A stretch of DNA of 64,000 bases from Demequina lutea (GCF_013409005.1 NZ_JACBZO010000001.1:2046001-2110000), one strand, 5' to 3'; positions 18,338-27,943 are shown, counted from the first letter of the stretch. Made by a program: numbers and translations. The notes: generated by a model from the sequence alone, not told the origin.

Positions 18338-21300
18338 CTAGGCCTTTGACAGCGTGATCGCCTGCGCGTCTCCAGCCTCCACGGCGAGCGACGTCGCGAG
18401 CACCTCGCCCGCGATGAGTTCGAGGTGGGTCTCGACGGCGACCACGCGCTCCTCGGGCACCGTGAGGACCAGCGTGATGCGGTCGCCCACATTCAGGCCC
18501 TCTGCCTTGCGCTGGTCCTGGATCGCACGAACGAGGTCGCGGGCGTAGCCCTCGGCCTCGAGTTCGGGCGTGAGCGCGGTGTCGAGCGCCACGAAGCCCC
18601 CGCCCGGAAGGACGGCCGCCGCGACTGCCGCGTCGCCCTCGCCGCCGATGACGGTCGCGAGCTCGTACTCCCCCGCCTCGAGCGCGATGCCGCCAGACGT
18701 CACTATGCCGTCGACCTCGGCCCAATCACCCGACTTGGAGCCGCCGATCGCCTGCTGCACCGACTTGCCGATGCGGGGGCCAGCGGCGCGGGCGTTGACC
18801 GTCAGACGGCGCTCGACTGGGTTCGCGGCCGTGAACTCCTCGATCGTCAGCAGTCGCACGGTCTTGACGTTGAGCTCGGCGGCAATGAGGTCCACATACG
18901 GCTCAAGCGCTGCGGCCGAATCCACCGCGACATCGAGCGACGCGAGCGGCTGACGCACGCGCAACTGCTCCTTCTTACGTACGCCGTGGGCCACCGAGAC
19001 GACCTCGCGCACCTGGTCCATGACGGCGCCGAGGCTGTCATCCGCCCACACGGACGGAGTGACTGGGTAGTCGGTGAGGTGCACCGAGCGACCACCCGTG
19101 AGTCCGCGCCAAATCTCCTCCGTCTCGAGAGGCAACAGCGGGGCCGCCAGGCGTGTCACCGTCTCGAGCACCGTGTAGAGGGTGTCGAACGCATCGGCGT
19201 CCTCGTCCCAGAACCGGTCGCGCTGCGTGCGCACGTACCAGTTGGTGAGCAGATCCATGTATTGCGCGAGAGACTCCGAGGCACCAGGAACGTCGAACGC
19301 CTCCATCTGGGACGTGACCGTACGCACCAGCTCGGCCGTCTTGGCGAGCACATACCTGTCCATGACGGGAAGCGACGCCACCCTGGCATCGTCCATCTGC
19401 TTGCCAAGAATGCCGGCACCACCGTTTGCGGCGCCCGCGTACAGGGTGAAGAAGTAGTACGTCGACCACAGCGGCAGCATCACCTGGCGAACACCCTCGC
19501 GGATGCCCTCCTCCGTGACGACGAGGTTGCCGCCGCGCAGGATCGGGCTCGCCATAAGGAACCACCGCATGGCGTCGGAGCCGTCGCGGTGGAACACGTC
19601 GTTGACGTCCGGGTAGTTCTTGAGCGACTTCGACATCTTGCGGCCATCGTCACCAAGCACGATGCCGTGGCTCACGCAGGTCTTGAAGCTGGGCTTGTCG
19701 AACAGGGCCGTGGCGAGCACATGCAGCAAGTAGAACCAGCCGCGCGTCTGGCCGATGTACTCGACGATGAAGTCGCCCGGGTAGTGGCTGTCGAACCACT
19801 CGCGGTTCTCGAACGGATAGTGCACCTGCGCGAACGGCATCGAGCCCGAGTCGAACCACACGTCGAGCACGTCGGGGATGCGGCGCATCGTGGACTTGCC
19901 GCTCGGGTCGTCCGGGTTGGGGCGCACCAGGTCGTCGATGTAGGGACGGTGGAGGTTGGGCAGGCCCTCCTCATCGAGCGGGAGCCGCCCAAAGTCGGCC
20001 TCGATCTCGGCGAGAGAGCCGTACACGTCCATGCGCGGGTACTCGGGGTTGTCGCTCATCCACACGGGGATGGGCGTGCCGAAGTAGCGGTTGCGGCTGA
20101 TCGACCAGTCGCGAGCGCCCTCGAGCCACTTGCCGAACTGACCGTCCTTGATGTGTTCCGGAACCCACGTGATCTCTTGATTGAGCTCGACCATGCGGTC
20201 GCGGAACTCCGTCACGCGCACAAACCACGAACCGATCGCGCGGTAGATCAAGGGGTTGCGGCAGCGCCAGCAGTGCGGGTAGCTGTGGTTGTAGGTCTCG
20301 TGACGCAGCACGACACCCTTCGCCTTGAGCGTGTCGATGATCGGCTTGTTCGCGTCGAAGACCTGAAGACCCTGGTAATCGGGCACCTCGGACGTGAAGC
20401 GGCCCCGCGAATCGATCGGGATGACCGGCTCGATACCCGCCGCGGCACAGACCGCCATGTCTTCCTCGCCGAAGGCCGGGGCGAGGTGGACGATGCCGGT
20501 GCCGTCCTCGGTCGACACATAGTCGGCCACGAGGAGCTGGTGCGCGTTCTCGCGCCCCGCGAAGTAGTCGAAGGGCGGCACGTAGCGCAGGCCAGCGAGG
20601 TCGGCGCCCTTCACGGTCGCGACGACTCGTACATCGTCGCCAATCTCACGCGCGTAGGAGGCCACCCTGCCGCTCGCCAACACCAGCCTGCACCCCACAA
20701 AGGGACCCTCCGACGGCACGACCACCGAGTACTCGATCTCCGGCCCCACCGCCGCCGCGAGGTTGGACGGGAGCGTCCACGGCGTCGTCGTCCAGATCAG
20801 GGCCGACGCATCGGCCAGGGCTCCTGGAGCGTCGATCAGCGGAAGCAACACGGTCAGCGCGGGGTCCTGACGGTCCTGGTAGACATCATCGTCCATGCGC
20901 AACTCGTGGTTGGACAGCGGGGTTTCGTCGCGCCAGCAGTACGGCAGCACGCGGTAGCCCTCATAGGCCAATCCCTTGTCGTACAGAGTCTTGAACGCCC
21001 AGATCACGGACTCCATGTACGTCACATCGAGAGTCTTGTAGTCGTTCTCGAAGTCGACCCAACGGGCCTGGCGAGTGACGTACTCCTCCCAATCCTTCGT
21101 GTACTTCAGGACCGAGTCCTTGCACGCCTTGTTGAAGGCGGCGATGCCCATCTCCTCGATCTGCGACTTATCGGTGATGCCCAGGATGCGCTCGGCCTCA
21201 AGCTCTGCCGGCAGCCCGTGGGTATCCCAGCCGAAGCGGCGCTCGACCTTCTTGCCGCGCATCGTCTCAAAGCGGGGCACGACGTCCTTGGCGTAGCCGG

Positions 21301-21523
21301 TCAGCAGGTGGCCGTAGTGCGGCAGCCCGTTGGCGAATGGGGGCCCGTCGTAGAAGACAAACTCCTCGGCGTCGTCGCGATTGTCGATCGACGCCTGGAA
21401 CGTGCCGTCCGCCTTCCAGTACGCGAGCACATCCTCTTCGATCGAGGGGAAGCTTGGCGAGGGGGTCACCTCGGCCGAGGCATCGTCGGCGGTGCGGTGC
21501 AGGGGGTAGCGGGCGTCGCTCAC
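18338..21523 (-). CDS. ileS: Isoleucyl-tRNA synthetase, long eukaryal-like type
   Basis: This 1061-residue class I synthetase has the HIGH-type motif [13 protein letters not shown] near residue 68 and the KMSKS loop [16 protein letters not shown] near 630. The editing domain lies between them, with an anticodon-binding C-terminal half. The variant [10 protein letters not shown] and the length match the eukaryal-like (type 2) IleS found in mycobacteria and other actinobacteria, rather than the E. coli type with KMSKSLGN. The GTG start at 21521-21523 has AAGGAACC upstream. A T-box leader precedes it, so expression should respond to uncharged tRNA-Ile. Downstream on the same strand are the sulfurtransferase, folC and DUF4233 genes. 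Confidence 0.97.
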   Translation of the reverse strand: MSDARYPLHRTADDASAEVTPSPSFPSIEEDVLAYWKADGTFQASIDNRDDAEEFVFYDGPPFANGLPHYGHLLTGYAKDVVPRFETMRGKKVERRFGWDTHGLPAELEAERILGITDKSQIEEMGIAAFNKACKDSVLKYTKDWEEYVTRQARWVDFENDYKTLDVTYMESVIWAFKTLYDKGLAYEGYRVLPYCWRDETPLSNHELRMDDDVYQDRQDPALTVLLPLIDAPGALADASALIWTTTPWTLPSNLAAAVGPEIEYSVVVPSEGPFVGCRLVLASGRVASYAREIGDDVRVVATVKGADLAGLRYVPPFDYFAGRENAHQLLVADYVSTEDGTGIVHLAPAFGEEDMAVCAAAGIEPVIPIDSRGRFTSEVPDYQGLQVFDANKPIIDTLKAKGVVLRHETYNHSYPHCWRCRNPLIYRAIGSWFVRVTEFRDRMVELNQEITWVPEHIKDGQFGKWLEGARDWSISRNRYFGTPIPVWMSDNPEYPRMDVYGSLAEIEADFGRLPLDEEGLPNLHRPYIDDLVRPNPDDPSGKSTMRRIPDVLDVWFDSGSMPFAQVHYPFENREWFDSHYPGDFIVEYIGQTRGWFYLLHVLATALFDKPSFKTCVSHGIVLGDDGRKMSKSLKNYPDVNDVFHRDGSDAMRWFLMASPILRGGNLVVTEEGIREGVRQVMLPLWSTYYFFTLYAGAANGGAGILGKQMDDARVASLPVMDRYVLAKTAELVRTVTSQMEAFDVPGASESLAQYMDLLTNWYVRTQRDRFWDEDADAFDTLYTVLETVTRLAAPLLPLETEEIWRGLTGGRSVHLTDYPVTPSVWADDSLGAVMDQVREVVSVAHGVRKKEQLRVRQPLASLDVAVDSAAALEPYVDLIAAELNVKTVRLLTIEEFTAANPVERRLTVNARAAGPRIGKSVQQAIGGSKSGDWAEVDGIVTSGGIALEAGEYELATVIGGEGDAAVAAAVLPGGGFVALDTALTPELEAEGYARDLVRAIQDQRKAEGLNVGDRITLVLTVPEERVVAVETHLELIAGEVLATSLAVEAGDAQAITLSKA

Positions 21524-21527
21524 GGCG

Positions 21528-21785
21528 GTTCCTTAAGGTCAAGCGTGTGGTGGTCACTCGTGCAGTGCGAGGACGCCCCGTTCCGAGAAAAACTGACCTC
21601 GTGGAACGACGCGCGGTACCACCCCGCTTGCCTTTCCGTCCCACTGCGGGACGTTCCGGCCACTCATGCCCCCTCCATCAAGGAGGCGCCGCTATGACGG
21701 GCTGCCCGTGCGGTTCTACTGAGTCGCCCGAGGGCTCCCGTTCTTCCGCAAGCTCACCGGTGATTGCCGGGTCGACGCTGGTGAC
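21528..21785 (-). promoter_or_regulatory. T-box riboswitch (Ile) controlling ileS
   Basis: Read on the minus strand, the antisequestrator carries the conserved T-box sequence GGTGGTACCGCG (21612-21623). An AGTAGAACCGCACGGG block of the kind conserved in actinobacterial ileS leaders lies near 21704-21719. A candidate Ile specifier codon ATC lies at 21762-21764. A TACACT -10 box at 21789-21794 fits transcription from about 21782. Between the T-box and the GTG start, GAGGTCA near 21597-21603 can pair with TGACCTT next to the AAGGA ribosome site. That matches the translational type known for actinobacterial ileS with a short stem I. The specifier assignment is less certain than the T-box itself. 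Confidence 0.9.
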
Positions 21786-21931
21786 CCCAGTGTACGCGAG
21801 CCTGGGGCGCACGGCGCTGACCATGAGCGTTCGCGCCGCGCGCGCCTCCCCGAGCGCCGTCCTGGGCGACAGCGAGGCGACGGGAGGTCCCTGCTCGCGA
21901 GAGGATAATGGAACTCATTCGCCGACGCTTC

Positions 21932-21958
21932 AGAGGGCCGAGAACCTCCCGGCCCTCT
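21932..21958 (+). promoter_or_regulatory. Leader hairpin upstream of the MFS gene
   Basis: AGAGGGCCG (21932-21940) and CGGCCCTCT (21950-21958) form a perfect 9-bp stem with a 9-base loop. A second short palindrome, TCGGGCGCCCGA, follows near 21962-21973. Both lie between a GATAAT box (21904-21909) and the MFS start at 22044. No T-run follows, so this is a leader structure of unknown role rather than a clear terminator. Confidence 0.45.
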
Positions 21959-22043
21959 CCTATCGGGCGCCCGAGCGAGCCGCTCCGCGCGCGTGTGCCG
22001 CCAGCACACTCCTTGCCGCGACACGATGCTGAGGAGTTCACGC

Positions 22044-23600
22044 GTGCCCGACACCTGTGCACCCGACGCGCACCGCGTTGACGACACCGCAGACCCGCCT
22101 CGTGCCGTCACGACCGAAACCCTCGAGACGCCTCACGTCCCACAATTCGAGGCCGAGGAAGAACCGACGACCTTGTCGATGCCGATCATCGGTGCCGCCA
22201 GCGTGGTCGTTGTCGACGAGGCGGACACGGGGAGCCGGTCGATTGAGGCACTCACGCTGTCACCACGACGCGCCAAACTGGCGCTCTTCGTCCTCGCCAC
22301 CGCCGCGTTCGCGGCGAGCGCGAACGAGGCATCGATCGTGGCGCTCAGCCAGTCGATTGCCACCGGCCTCGCGGTGCCCGTCGCCTCCATCGGCCTTGTC
22401 GCCACCGCATTCGCGCTCACCGTGGTCGCCGCGGCCACACCGCTGACCTTGCTCACCGCGAAGGCGAGCAAGAGGGTCACGCTCTCGGTCACAATGGGAG
22501 TCTGGACCGTTGGCGTGTTGATCGCAGCCATGTCGCAGAACCTCGTGCAATTGACAGGGGGTCGCATCGTGTCCGCCGCGGCGCACGCGCTCTTCTGGGC
22601 GCTCGTCGCCCCAACTGCGGCGAGCATGTTCGCCCCACATCTGCGCGCGCGCACCGTGACACGCATCATGGTGGGTGCCGCAGCAGCGGGCGTGGTGGGC
22701 ACTCCCCTCGTGACCTTCAGCGGCACGTCATTCGGATGGCACACGCCATATTGGGGCCTCGCCATCTTGGGTGCGGTGTTGACCGCCTCGCTCGCGCTCG
22801 CGTTGCCGGGTCATGTTTCCAGCCGCGGCCACCGGAATGTGCAGCACACACGCGGCGACGTCCCCTCGCGGCGGATGTTTGCCAAGGTGCTGACGGTGAC
22901 CTTTGCGGCGACGGCCGGCATGTCTGCATCGTGGACGTACATCGTCCCGTTCTTCACCAAGCAGGCAGGGCTTGACATCTCGAGCTTGCCCGCCGTATTC
23001 GCGCTGGGAGGGATCGTCGCGGTGGCCACGACGCTCGCCGTCGCGCCGTTCCTTGCGCGCAACGTCGTCCAGACCGTCCGCGTGAGTCTCGGCTTGCTCG
23101 CCATCGCGTGGGCCTTGCTCGCCATCGCTTCACCGTGGTCGGCCATCGCTGCAGAGGTGCTGCTAGCCGCAGGATGGGCGGCGCTGTTGGCAGCTCTCAT
23201 CAACTGGGCGATGCGGCATACGCCATGGCGCACCGACGTCGGGGCAAGCACCTACACGATGGCCATGAACTCCGGTGGAGCCTTGGGCCCCCTGGTCGGT
23301 GCCGCGATCGTCGCAGCGTGGGGCACTCGCGCGCTGCCGCTTGTATCGCTCGGGCTCACCGCAGCCGCCGCTATCGTCACCACGACAATCGACGCCCGGA
23401 TGCTCAGGCGACTCAGAGTGCCTCGCCGCTTGCGACGTGCAGTTCAGGCGCGCTTCGCCATGGTCGAGAAGCGCCGGGCTTGGACGCAAAGGACCCGACC
23501 CATCGCCCTGCGACCCCGGGGGCGAGCCACGTCCTTCACGCGCGGCAGCGTACGGGCGCGTCGTGCGCTGCGGAGGTCCGTCGACCCCAGACGTCGCTGA
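22044..23600 (+). CDS. MFS transporter, AraJ/DHA1-like
   Basis: This protein of about 518 residues begins with a polar N-terminal extension of some 75 residues. Twelve hydrophobic segments follow, with the motif-A-like loop LLTAKASKRVTLSVTM between segments 2 and 3. The C-terminus is a strongly basic tail (RRLRVPRRLRRAVQARF). It resembles AraJ-type DHA1 efflux proteins for sugars or drugs. The GTG at 22044 is chosen because GAGGAG lies seven bases upstream; an ATG at 21993 has no such site. The substrate is unknown. It is divergent from the ileS T-box. Confidence 0.85.
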   Translation: MPDTCAPDAHRVDDTADPPRAVTTETLETPHVPQFEAEEEPTTLSMPIIGAASVVVVDEADTGSRSIEALTLSPRRAKLALFVLATAAFAASANEASIVALSQSIATGLAVPVASIGLVATAFALTVVAAATPLTLLTAKASKRVTLSVTMGVWTVGVLIAAMSQNLVQLTGGRIVSAAAHALFWALVAPTAASMFAPHLRARTVTRIMVGAAAAGVVGTPLVTFSGTSFGWHTPYWGLAILGAVLTASLALALPGHVSSRGHRNVQHTRGDVPSRRMFAKVLTVTFAATAGMSASWTYIVPFFTKQAGLDISSLPAVFALGGIVAVATTLAVAPFLARNVVQTVRVSLGLLAIAWALLAIASPWSAIAAEVLLAAGWAALLAALINWAMRHTPWRTDVGASTYTMAMNSGGALGPLVGAAIVAAWGTRALPLVSLGLTAAAAIVTTTIDARMLRRLRVPRRLRRAVQARFAMVEKRRAWTQRTRPIALRPRGRATSFTRGSVRARRALRRSVDPRRR

Positions 23601-23712
23601 CGCCGGCAGGCTGTGCCGCCGCCAAGGCCTTGATCCGGCGACCGTGGGATCGTGCATCCACCGCACTCTCGCGAGGTCAGCGAGATAGCCTGGCATCGAC
23701 GAGGAGGTCGCC

Positions 23713-24108
23713 ATGCTCGCAACCTTGCCTGCCTTTAGTTCCTTTTCCGTACTCGACATTGACGAGGCCGCACATTTCTATGGCGACGTTCTCGGGCTCA
23801 GTACGTCCGTCGCGCGCGGGATGCTGACCCTGACGCTCGGCTCCGGCGCTCACGTCCTCGTCTATCCCAAACCCCATCACGAGCCCGCGAGCCACACGGT
23901 GCTGATGTTCCCCACCGATGACATCGTCACCACCGTCGAGTGGGCGCGCTCACGTGGCGTGGTCTTCGAGATGCTAGACGGCGTCGGCGACGACGGAATC
24001 ATGCCCGCAAATGAGTGGGGTCCCGCCAATGCCTGGTTCCGGGATCCGTCCGGCAACTGGCTGTCGATCGTCGGGGAGCCCGCTTCAGACCCCGTTGAAG
24101 GAAGTTGA
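23713..24108 (+). CDS. VOC (glyoxalase/bleomycin-resistance fold) protein
   Basis: This 131-residue protein has the paired beta-alpha-beta-beta-beta pattern: FSVLDIDEAAHFYGDVLGLS in the first half and EWARSRGVVFEML in the second, ending WFRDPSGNWLSIVG. These are VOC superfamily hallmarks. Metal ligands could include His and Glu residues, but the reaction is not deducible. GAGGAGG lies before the ATG. Its 3' end overlaps the convergent HTH gene by 24 bp. Confidence 0.85.
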   Translation: MLATLPAFSSFSVLDIDEAAHFYGDVLGLSTSVARGMLTLTLGSGAHVLVYPKPHHEPASHTVLMFPTDDIVTTVEWARSRGVVFEMLDGVGDDGIMPANEWGPANAWFRDPSGNWLSIVGEPASDPVEGS

Positions 24109-24633
24109 ACCATAGTTTGGCGGGGTCGAGCGCGGAATGGCGGCAATGGTCAGGGAGAACTCCTCCGTATCGTCTTGAGCCGTCACCGACACCAGTTCAC
24201 CGATAAATTCGACAACTTCGCGCCTGAGCAATTCGAATTGCTCGCGCGTAAGGTGCACGTTCTCGCGCAGCAATCCGGCCGAACGAGGGTGCCACTCTCC
24301 CGCCGCCGCATGCCGAGCCGCGTCAAGGGACAAGGAGCGTGCGACGGTCTCGGTGGCAGCCACGAATTCTTCGGGCGTCGCACTGGCCGTCGCGGCTTCG
24401 GGAGTGGCAGCCACACGGTAGACCCTCTCCATGGCGCCCCCGCGCCGGTGCCGCTCGACAACGGTGATGATTCCAGCGTTCACGAGGCGCGCGACAGCTC
24501 GATACAGCGACGCTTGCGCCACGTCCGGCAGGCGCTCATGGATCTGCTTGGTGGTCAGGTCATCGGCGCCCAGCACCAGTACCACCCGCATGCGCACCGG
24601 GTGCAATAGGACATGTGCTCGGAGTTCCCCCAC
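24085..24633 (-). CDS. Winged-helix transcriptional regulator (ArsR/HTH_20-like)
   Basis: This 182-residue protein starts GTG-GGG. Its N-terminal winged helix has LLHPVRMRVVLVLGADDLTT and the recognition helix region VAQASLYRAVARLVNAGII, then a basic wing (VVERHRRGGAMERVYRV). The C-terminal half (about 85-182) is alpha-rich and may bind a ligand. It probably represses its own promoter, which carries an inverted repeat (see 24631-24668). The VOC gene overlaps it convergently and may be a target; this is inference. Confidence 0.82.
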   Translation of the reverse strand: MGELRAHVLLHPVRMRVVLVLGADDLTTKQIHERLPDVAQASLYRAVARLVNAGIITVVERHRRGGAMERVYRVAATPEAATASATPEEFVAATETVARSLSLDAARHAAAGEWHPRSAGLLRENVHLTREQFELLRREVVEFIGELVSVTAQDDTEEFSLTIAAIPRSTPPNYGSTSFNGV

Positions 24634-24668
24634 GGTGAATATTGTAGGGAAGCAATAGGGCGAGTCAC
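24631..24668 (-). promoter_or_regulatory. Leaderless promoter with overlapping operator-like repeat
   Basis: On the minus strand GTGACT (24663-24668), 16 bases, then TACAAT (24641-24646) form a good -35/-10 pair. The GTG start of the HTH gene begins seven bases after the -10 box, so the transcript would start at the initiation codon. TATTG and CAATA halves separated by eight bases span the -10 region (about 24640-24657), a plausible autoregulatory operator. No Shine-Dalgarno sequence is present. Confidence 0.55.
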
Positions 24669-24755
24669 GACCATTTGTGAATAACCGATCAAATTCACAT
24701 CTGATAATGCCGAATCGTCCGTCAAGACTCGCACGCTTTCACGCCGCGGATTTCC

Positions 24756-25265
24756 TCATTCGAGCGTGACGGGCGGCTCGTGGCGCTTGCCCAACCATGG
24801 GATGAACTTTCCGGTTCGCGAGGCGTAAGCACCGTAGCCCGAATACGCAATCATCAAGAAGCGCTCTTCGCGCCGTGTCTTAAGTTCAAAGAAAGGTCCG
24901 AGCGCGACGGCGAGAATCCACGCCACGACGGCGCCTCGAACGACGGCGAGCCCAAGCGCGGCGATCACGACGGATGTGTACATCGGATGGCGGACCCACG
25001 CATAGATGCCACGCGCGCTGATTCCCGCGCCGTTCGGCTCCGGAACCGGCGTCAGCGCTCGCCCCAGGTACCACGCGGCAGCAAGGCTTCCCGCGCCACC
25101 GGCCGCAAACATGACGAGGCCGAGTAGCCGGAGCGTCGGCACCGACGGCCCCCACGACGATGGCACGACCGCGATCGCGACAAAGAGCACGCCCTGAATC
25201 GCCACAAGGCCCCAACTCGCCAGGGACGCCCGGCCCCCACCCGTCACCCGCGACCACCACGACAT
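24756..25265 (-). CDS. Isoprenylcysteine carboxyl methyltransferase-like membrane protein
   Basis: This 169-residue protein has four to five membrane segments. The C-terminal signature of the ICMT/PEMT superfamily is present: GIYAWVRHPMYTSVV near residue 85 and EERFLMIAYSGYGAYASRTGKF without its last residues near 135-155. These enzymes methylate lipids or prenylated groups with S-adenosylmethionine at the membrane. The substrate is unknown. The gene is preceded by a 66-bp gap from the divergent hydrolase. Confidence 0.82.
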   Translation of the reverse strand: MSWWSRVTGGGRASLASWGLVAIQGVLFVAIAVVPSSWGPSVPTLRLLGLVMFAAGGAGSLAAAWYLGRALTPVPEPNGAGISARGIYAWVRHPMYTSVVIAALGLAVVRGAVVAWILAVALGPFFELKTRREERFLMIAYSGYGAYASRTGKFIPWLGKRHEPPVTLE

Positions 25266-25331
25266 GGCCCCAGGCTAGTGGGGTGCGCGGACCGATTGGC
25301 GCAAGGCGCCACGTAAGCGCACACTGAAGAC

Positions 25332-25916
25332 ATCGCCGAAATCATCCTCTTCCATCACGCTCAGGGCCTCACTGAGGGCCTGCGCGAATTGGCTGAGCGC
25401 ATCCGAGCGGCGGGCCACGAGGTCCACACACCCGACATGTACTCGGGGGTCGTTTTCGGGCGGCTCGACGAGGGCCTCGCCTTCGCTAGCCGCATCGGTC
25501 ACGACGCGATCGAGGAGGTCGCCCGCCGGGCGGCCCGCCAGCATCCCCACGCCGACACCGCTATGGGATTCTCCCTCGGCGCCTTCCCCGCGCAGTTGCT
25601 TGCGCAGGAGTGGAAGAGAATTCATAATCTCGTGCTCGTGGCCGGCGGACTTCCTCCCCGCGATCTCGGCGGCGACTGGCGCTTCGACGTGCGACTCAGT
25701 GTGCATGTCGCGGACCCCGACGACTGGATCCCCACCGGGTCGCTCGAAACCCTCCTGCACCACGCCAGGGGGCCCCACGTCCACAGGTACCCCGGCATCG
25801 GCCACATGTTCGTCGATCCGTCGAGCCCCGACTATGACGCCGACTCCGCAGACCTCTTTGAGGAGCGCCTCTTGGCATGGCTTGACGAAGGCGACCTCAC
25901 GCACTCCCATCCGTAG
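25332..25916 (+). CDS. Dienelactone hydrolase family protein with a non-standard start
   Basis: The reading frame from 25332 encodes about 194 residues. The N-terminus IAEIILFHHAQGLTEGL is typical of this family. The nucleophile elbow is GFSLGAFPAQ, the acid lies in HVADPDDWIP, and the His in GIGHMFVD. The conserved N-terminus has no ATG, GTG or TTG: the frame is closed by TAA at 25314-25316, and the codon where Met is expected is ATC (25332-25334). The first ordinary start is TTG at 25389, which would remove the first strand and the HHAQG loop. Either ATC is used, or a start mutation has lowered expression. The nucleophile is Ser, not the Cys of classical dienelactone hydrolase. Confidence 0.78.
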   Translation: MAEIILFHHAQGLTEGLRELAERIRAAGHEVHTPDMYSGVVFGRLDEGLAFASRIGHDAIEEVARRAARQHPHADTAMGFSLGAFPAQLLAQEWKRIHNLVLVAGGLPPRDLGGDWRFDVRLSVHVADPDDWIPTGSLETLLHHARGPHVHRYPGIGHMFVDPSSPDYDADSADLFEERLLAWLDEGDLTHSHP

Positions 25917-25940
25917 GGCAATGAGCGTCGAATCACCTTC

Positions 25941-27635
25941 ATGATCATCCTTGTCATCGTCGGCATCGTGTCCGGACTCATCACCGCCGTGAGCCCGTGC
26001 GTGCTCCCGGTCCTTCCCGCCATCCTTACCTCGTCGATTCAGGACGGCGCACGCTCGAGCAGGCGGCCCTACGTGGTCGTCGGCGGACTCGTCACCAGCT
26101 TCGCCGTGTTCACCTTGCTCGGTGGCGTCATCCTGTCCAGCCTCGGATTGCCCGCCGACGTCTTGAGGTGGGTGGGCATCGTCACCCTGGCCATCGTCGG
26201 ACTAGGTCTTGCAGTGCCTGCGGTGGGGCACATTCTGGAAAGGCCGTTCCAGAACACGCGCATGCCGAAACTGAGCAGGGACGGGAACGGCTTCGTCATG
26301 GGGCTCGCTCTTGGTCTCGTATTCGTTCCTTGCGCGGGCCCGATCCTCGCTTCTATCACCGTGCTGGCGGCGACGAAAGGCCTCAGTTGGGGCCTGGTCG
26401 CGCTCACGCTCTCCTTTTCCGCAGGGGTGGCGGTGCCGCTGCTCGGGTTCGGAGTCGCCGGTCAACGTATCGGCTCCCACATCAAGGCGGTCCGCACCAG
26501 GCTCCAGGCCATCCGGATCGCATCCGGGGTGGTGCTGATCGTCACCGCGCTGGTCATCGCCACCAACCTCGCAGAACCGCTCCAGCGACTCGTCCCCGCC
26601 GCGCTGGCGCAGGTCCAGAACCAGATCGAGAACGACTCCGGCGTCCAAAGCCGCCTCGACAGCCTTGCTGGGCGCACGAACTCTAGCTCCGGCGCATCGG
26701 GCGCCTTGACTCTTGACCAGTGCGAACAGGGACCGATCGACAAGCTTCAGAACTGCGGACCCGCCCGCGACTTCACCGGAATCGACCAGTGGCTCAACAC
26801 GCCCGACGGCAAGCCTCTTACGCTGGCGGGCCTCAAGGGCCGCGTCGTGCTCATCGACTTCTGGACCTACTCGTGCATCAATTGCCAACGGACCTTCCCC
26901 TACCTGAACGCTTGGGACAAGCGCTACCGCGACGAGGGCCTCACGATCATCGGCGTCCACGCTCCCGAGTTCTCATTCGAGAAGGTCGTATCAAACGTCA
27001 AGGACGCTGCGGCCAGGTATGGCATCAATTACCCCATCGCGATCGACAACGAATACGCGACGTGGAACGCGTGGGACCAGAGCTACTGGCCCGCGCATTA
27101 CCTGATCGATCAGCAAGGAAACGTGCGCCAGGTTCACTACGGTGAGGGCGGCTATGCGGAAACCGAGAGTCTCATCCAGCAGCTCCTGCACACGCCCGCC
27201 GAGGCTCCCGTCAAGGTCGCCCCTGCGCACGACACCCAGGGCCGCACGCAGGAGTCGTACCTCGGGTCCCAGAGGCTTCAGTACGCGGACAATATGGATC
27301 TCCAATACGGCAAGGCCGCAACCTACGTCGGCAACGCGACCCCGAGCCTCAATAGTTTCTCCTACGACGGCGAATGGACCATCGGAGGGGAAAGCGCCGT
27401 CGCCGGGTCCAAAGCTCGTATTTACCTGCACTTTTATGCCGCCGATGCGCACCTCGTGTTGGGAGGAACGGGCACCGTCACTGTCACCCTCGCGTCAGAC
27501 CCCTCGTTCAAGCACGTGATCGCGATCAACGGCATCTCCGATTTGTATGAGCTCTACTCGGGTGAGGCACGAGAGGACATCATGACGATCGACGTGAGCC
27601 CGGGAGTCGAGGCGTACACCTTCACCTTTGGGTGA
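25941..27635 (+). CDS. dipZ: DipZ: CcdA-like thiol transporter fused to a thioredoxin domain
   Basis: This 564-residue protein has an N-terminal CcdA/DsbD-type membrane domain (about 1-220) with VSPCVLPVLPAI near residue 15 and LVFVPCAGPILAS near 130, the two Cys-Pro pairs that relay electrons. A TlpA-like thioredoxin domain (about 270-420) follows, with the active site FWTYSCINCQRTFPY (CINC near 312). A beta-rich C-terminal module (about 430-564) completes the architecture, as in mycobacterial DipZ. It passes reducing power from the cytosol to extracytoplasmic thiols. The Met-rich lipoprotein, sigK and rskA follow, a known actinobacterial grouping. It starts 24 bp after the hydrolase gene. 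Confidence 0.95.
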   Translation: MIILVIVGIVSGLITAVSPCVLPVLPAILTSSIQDGARSSRRPYVVVGGLVTSFAVFTLLGGVILSSLGLPADVLRWVGIVTLAIVGLGLAVPAVGHILERPFQNTRMPKLSRDGNGFVMGLALGLVFVPCAGPILASITVLAATKGLSWGLVALTLSFSAGVAVPLLGFGVAGQRIGSHIKAVRTRLQAIRIASGVVLIVTALVIATNLAEPLQRLVPAALAQVQNQIENDSGVQSRLDSLAGRTNSSSGASGALTLDQCEQGPIDKLQNCGPARDFTGIDQWLNTPDGKPLTLAGLKGRVVLIDFWTYSCINCQRTFPYLNAWDKRYRDEGLTIIGVHAPEFSFEKVVSNVKDAAARYGINYPIAIDNEYATWNAWDQSYWPAHYLIDQQGNVRQVHYGEGGYAETESLIQQLLHTPAEAPVKVAPAHDTQGRTQESYLGSQRLQYADNMDLQYGKAATYVGNATPSLNSFSYDGEWTIGGESAVAGSKARIYLHFYAADAHLVLGGTGTVTVTLASDPSFKHVIAINGISDLYELYSGEAREDIMTIDVSPGVEAYTFTFG

Positions 27636-27724
27636 TCTCCACGCTTCTTCACCCATCCGTGCCGCGCTTTGCGACGAATCACATGCACAGGCGGCAGGAG
27701 CCGCCCGCTCACGAAAGGCCCACC

Positions 27725-27943
27725 ATGAACACGACCAAAGCACTCGCGCTTCCCGCAATTGCCGTGATGGCCGCGACCCTCCTCGCGGGCTGCGGAAACA
27801 CCAAGGCGTCATCGTCCTCGGACCCCACCATGAGCCACGATGCCATGATGCCCTCAGGCGCGACAACGTCCCCAGAAGCGATGATGTCAGACGCGCCGAC
27901 CATGTCCCCAGAAGCGATGATGTCTGACGGCACTAACGGCTAG
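27725..27943 (+). CDS. Small methionine-rich lipoprotein
   Basis: This 72-residue product starts MNTTKALALPAIAVMAATLL and has the lipobox LLAGC (Cys near 22). The mature part is short, polar and rich in Met and Ser. It has two near-identical segments, TSPEAMMSD and MSPEAMMSD, matched by near-identical DNA at about 27870-27893 and 27906-27929. GAAAGG precedes the ATG. In related loci the gene between dipZ and sigK often encodes a fasciclin (MPT83-type) lipoprotein whose linker is similar; the fasciclin domain is absent here. It could equally belong to the short MXKDX-repeat lipoproteins. Met clusters suggest Cu(I) binding, which is inference. Confidence 0.8.
   Translation: MNTTKALALPAIAVMAATLLAGCGNTKASSSSDPTMSHDAMMPSGATTSPEAMMSDAPTMSPEAMMSDGTNG

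Noticed and set aside
21932-21973. Rho-independent terminator for a gene upstream of the MFS gene
   Set aside because: No plus-strand gene ends before it and no T-run follows; it is better viewed as a leader structure.
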